Made by a program: the position numbers and the translations under genes. Below the pieces are notes generated by a model. It saw only the letters and a list, made by a program, of their open reading frames with translations. It was not told the origin of the DNA and searched no databases. This document shows positions 19,666 through 20,181 of a stretch of 20,181 bases of DNA, piece after piece (position 1 is the stretch's first letter; the number at the start of each line of letters is the position of its first letter). Origin of the DNA: Haplosporangium gracile (taxonomy: Eukaryota; Mortierellomycota; Mortierellomycetes; Mortierellales; Mortierellaceae); NCBI GenBank assembly GCA_015499985.1, contig JAAAUF010000771.1, positions 1-20,181 of the forward strand. Direction: 5' to 3'.

Positions 19666-20130
19666 GAGCGGGAAAGTAAGAGAGACGATGTGGTGAGAGC
19701 AGGAAAAGAAAGGGGTTGGTGCAGTCAAGACAGTATGGAACAGGGCAAGGCAGGATAAAAGTGAAAGGGAGGAACACAGTGAGTGTCGAAGGAAATAGGT
19801 TTGGGTGGACTTGGAGTGAACAAAGAAGAAGAAGAAGAAGAGAAGAAGAAGAAGAAGGAAGAAAGGAAGAAAAGGAAGAAAAGAAGAGTATGGCGAAGAA
19901 AATGAAATGAGTGAAAAAGGCACAATCATCGACGACCAATGGGCATTTGGACATAGTTCAGCTTCGAAATATATTCGCACAGGAAGTAGAATGCACTCAA
20001 AAAAAACCAAAGATGGACCGTTAGAGGAGACGGAAGTTGAGAGCACAAAAAGTAATAAAAAAAAAATGGTCCGGATGATATTGTTGTTGTTGAGCTGAAT
20101 ACACACATACTCTCTCTCTTTCGCATACAC

Positions 20131-20131
<1 letters not shown>

Positions 20132-20181
<50 letters not shown>
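20132..20181 (+). repeat. (AAC)n microsatellite reaching the window edge
   Basis: Sixteen or more AAC units run to the last base and may continue. The tract is preceded by CTCTCTCTTTCGCATACACAA. CATACACAAAC also stands directly before the GlnRS ATG, so this may be the leader of a + strand gene beyond the right edge. Confidence 0.9.

Larger units (their letters stand above)
18980..20131. other. Upstream region of the ADF-PH gene, purine-rich
   Basis: No gene supported. The + strand is rich in A and G, so the sense strand of the - strand gene is CT-rich, as in the other promoters here. It holds a 20-bp minisatellite, an (ACAGG)4 run, a GAA-rich block (about 19823-19890) and several A-runs. Open frames on both strands are low-complexity products of these tracts. 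Confidence 0.45.

Noticed and set aside
19609..20181. 190-codon open frame on the - strand starting with a Leu run
   Set aside because: It is the antisense of (AAC)n and GAA-rich tracts. The poly-Leu and poly-Phe stretches arise from the repeats.

Overview
The window reads as nuclear DNA of an early-diverging filamentous fungus. My best guess is Mortierellomycotina (a Mortierella or Linnemannia relative). The visible basis is: short introns with GTAAGT/GTATGT/GTACGT donors and TAG acceptors; CT-rich promoters; leaders rich in CAA and CAG; many microsatellites; and a broken gene of the Sel1-repeat type that I recall as abundant in Mortierellaceae. The lineage call is inference and was not tested by any search.

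Layout from left to right. (1) 167-1864: a decayed Sel1-repeat gene with several frame changes and three in-frame stops. (2) 2936-4372, + strand: a three-exon septin-type GTPase ending in a glutamine-rich tail, preceded by a possible spliced leader carrying a tiny uORF. (3) 4998-8426, + strand: a six-exon cytosolic glutaminyl-tRNA synthetase, 807 aa after splicing, with intact HIGH and SKRK signatures. (4) 9420-10133, + strand: a single-exon 237-aa coiled-coil protein of unknown function. (5) 10134-16973: about 6.8 kb without a convincing coding gene. It holds several perfect palindromes, a strong hairpin, a (TC)n tract and a leader-like segment ending in a consensus splice donor. (6) 16974-18979, - strand: a four-exon gene for a 383-aa protein that joins an N-terminal ADF-homology (coactosin/ABP1-like) actin-binding domain to a proline-rich linker, a coiled coil and a C-terminal PH domain, and that uses a 14-nt micro-exon. 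(7) 18980-20181: the upstream region of that gene, purine-rich on the + strand, ending in an (AAC)n tract that may be the leader of a divergent gene beyond the right edge.

The genes form no operon or obvious pathway. A septin and an actin/membrane adaptor both belong to the cell cortex, but they lie 12 kb apart and the link is probably coincidental. I did not find a recognisable new multi-gene system. The most interesting items are the unexplained 6.8 kb gap between two convergent genes, with its palindrome cluster and possible hidden transcription unit, and the ADF-H/coiled-coil/PH protein, whose domain order needed reconstruction across a micro-exon. All exon boundaries were derived by hand from splice signals, reading phase and protein continuity, not from transcript data.
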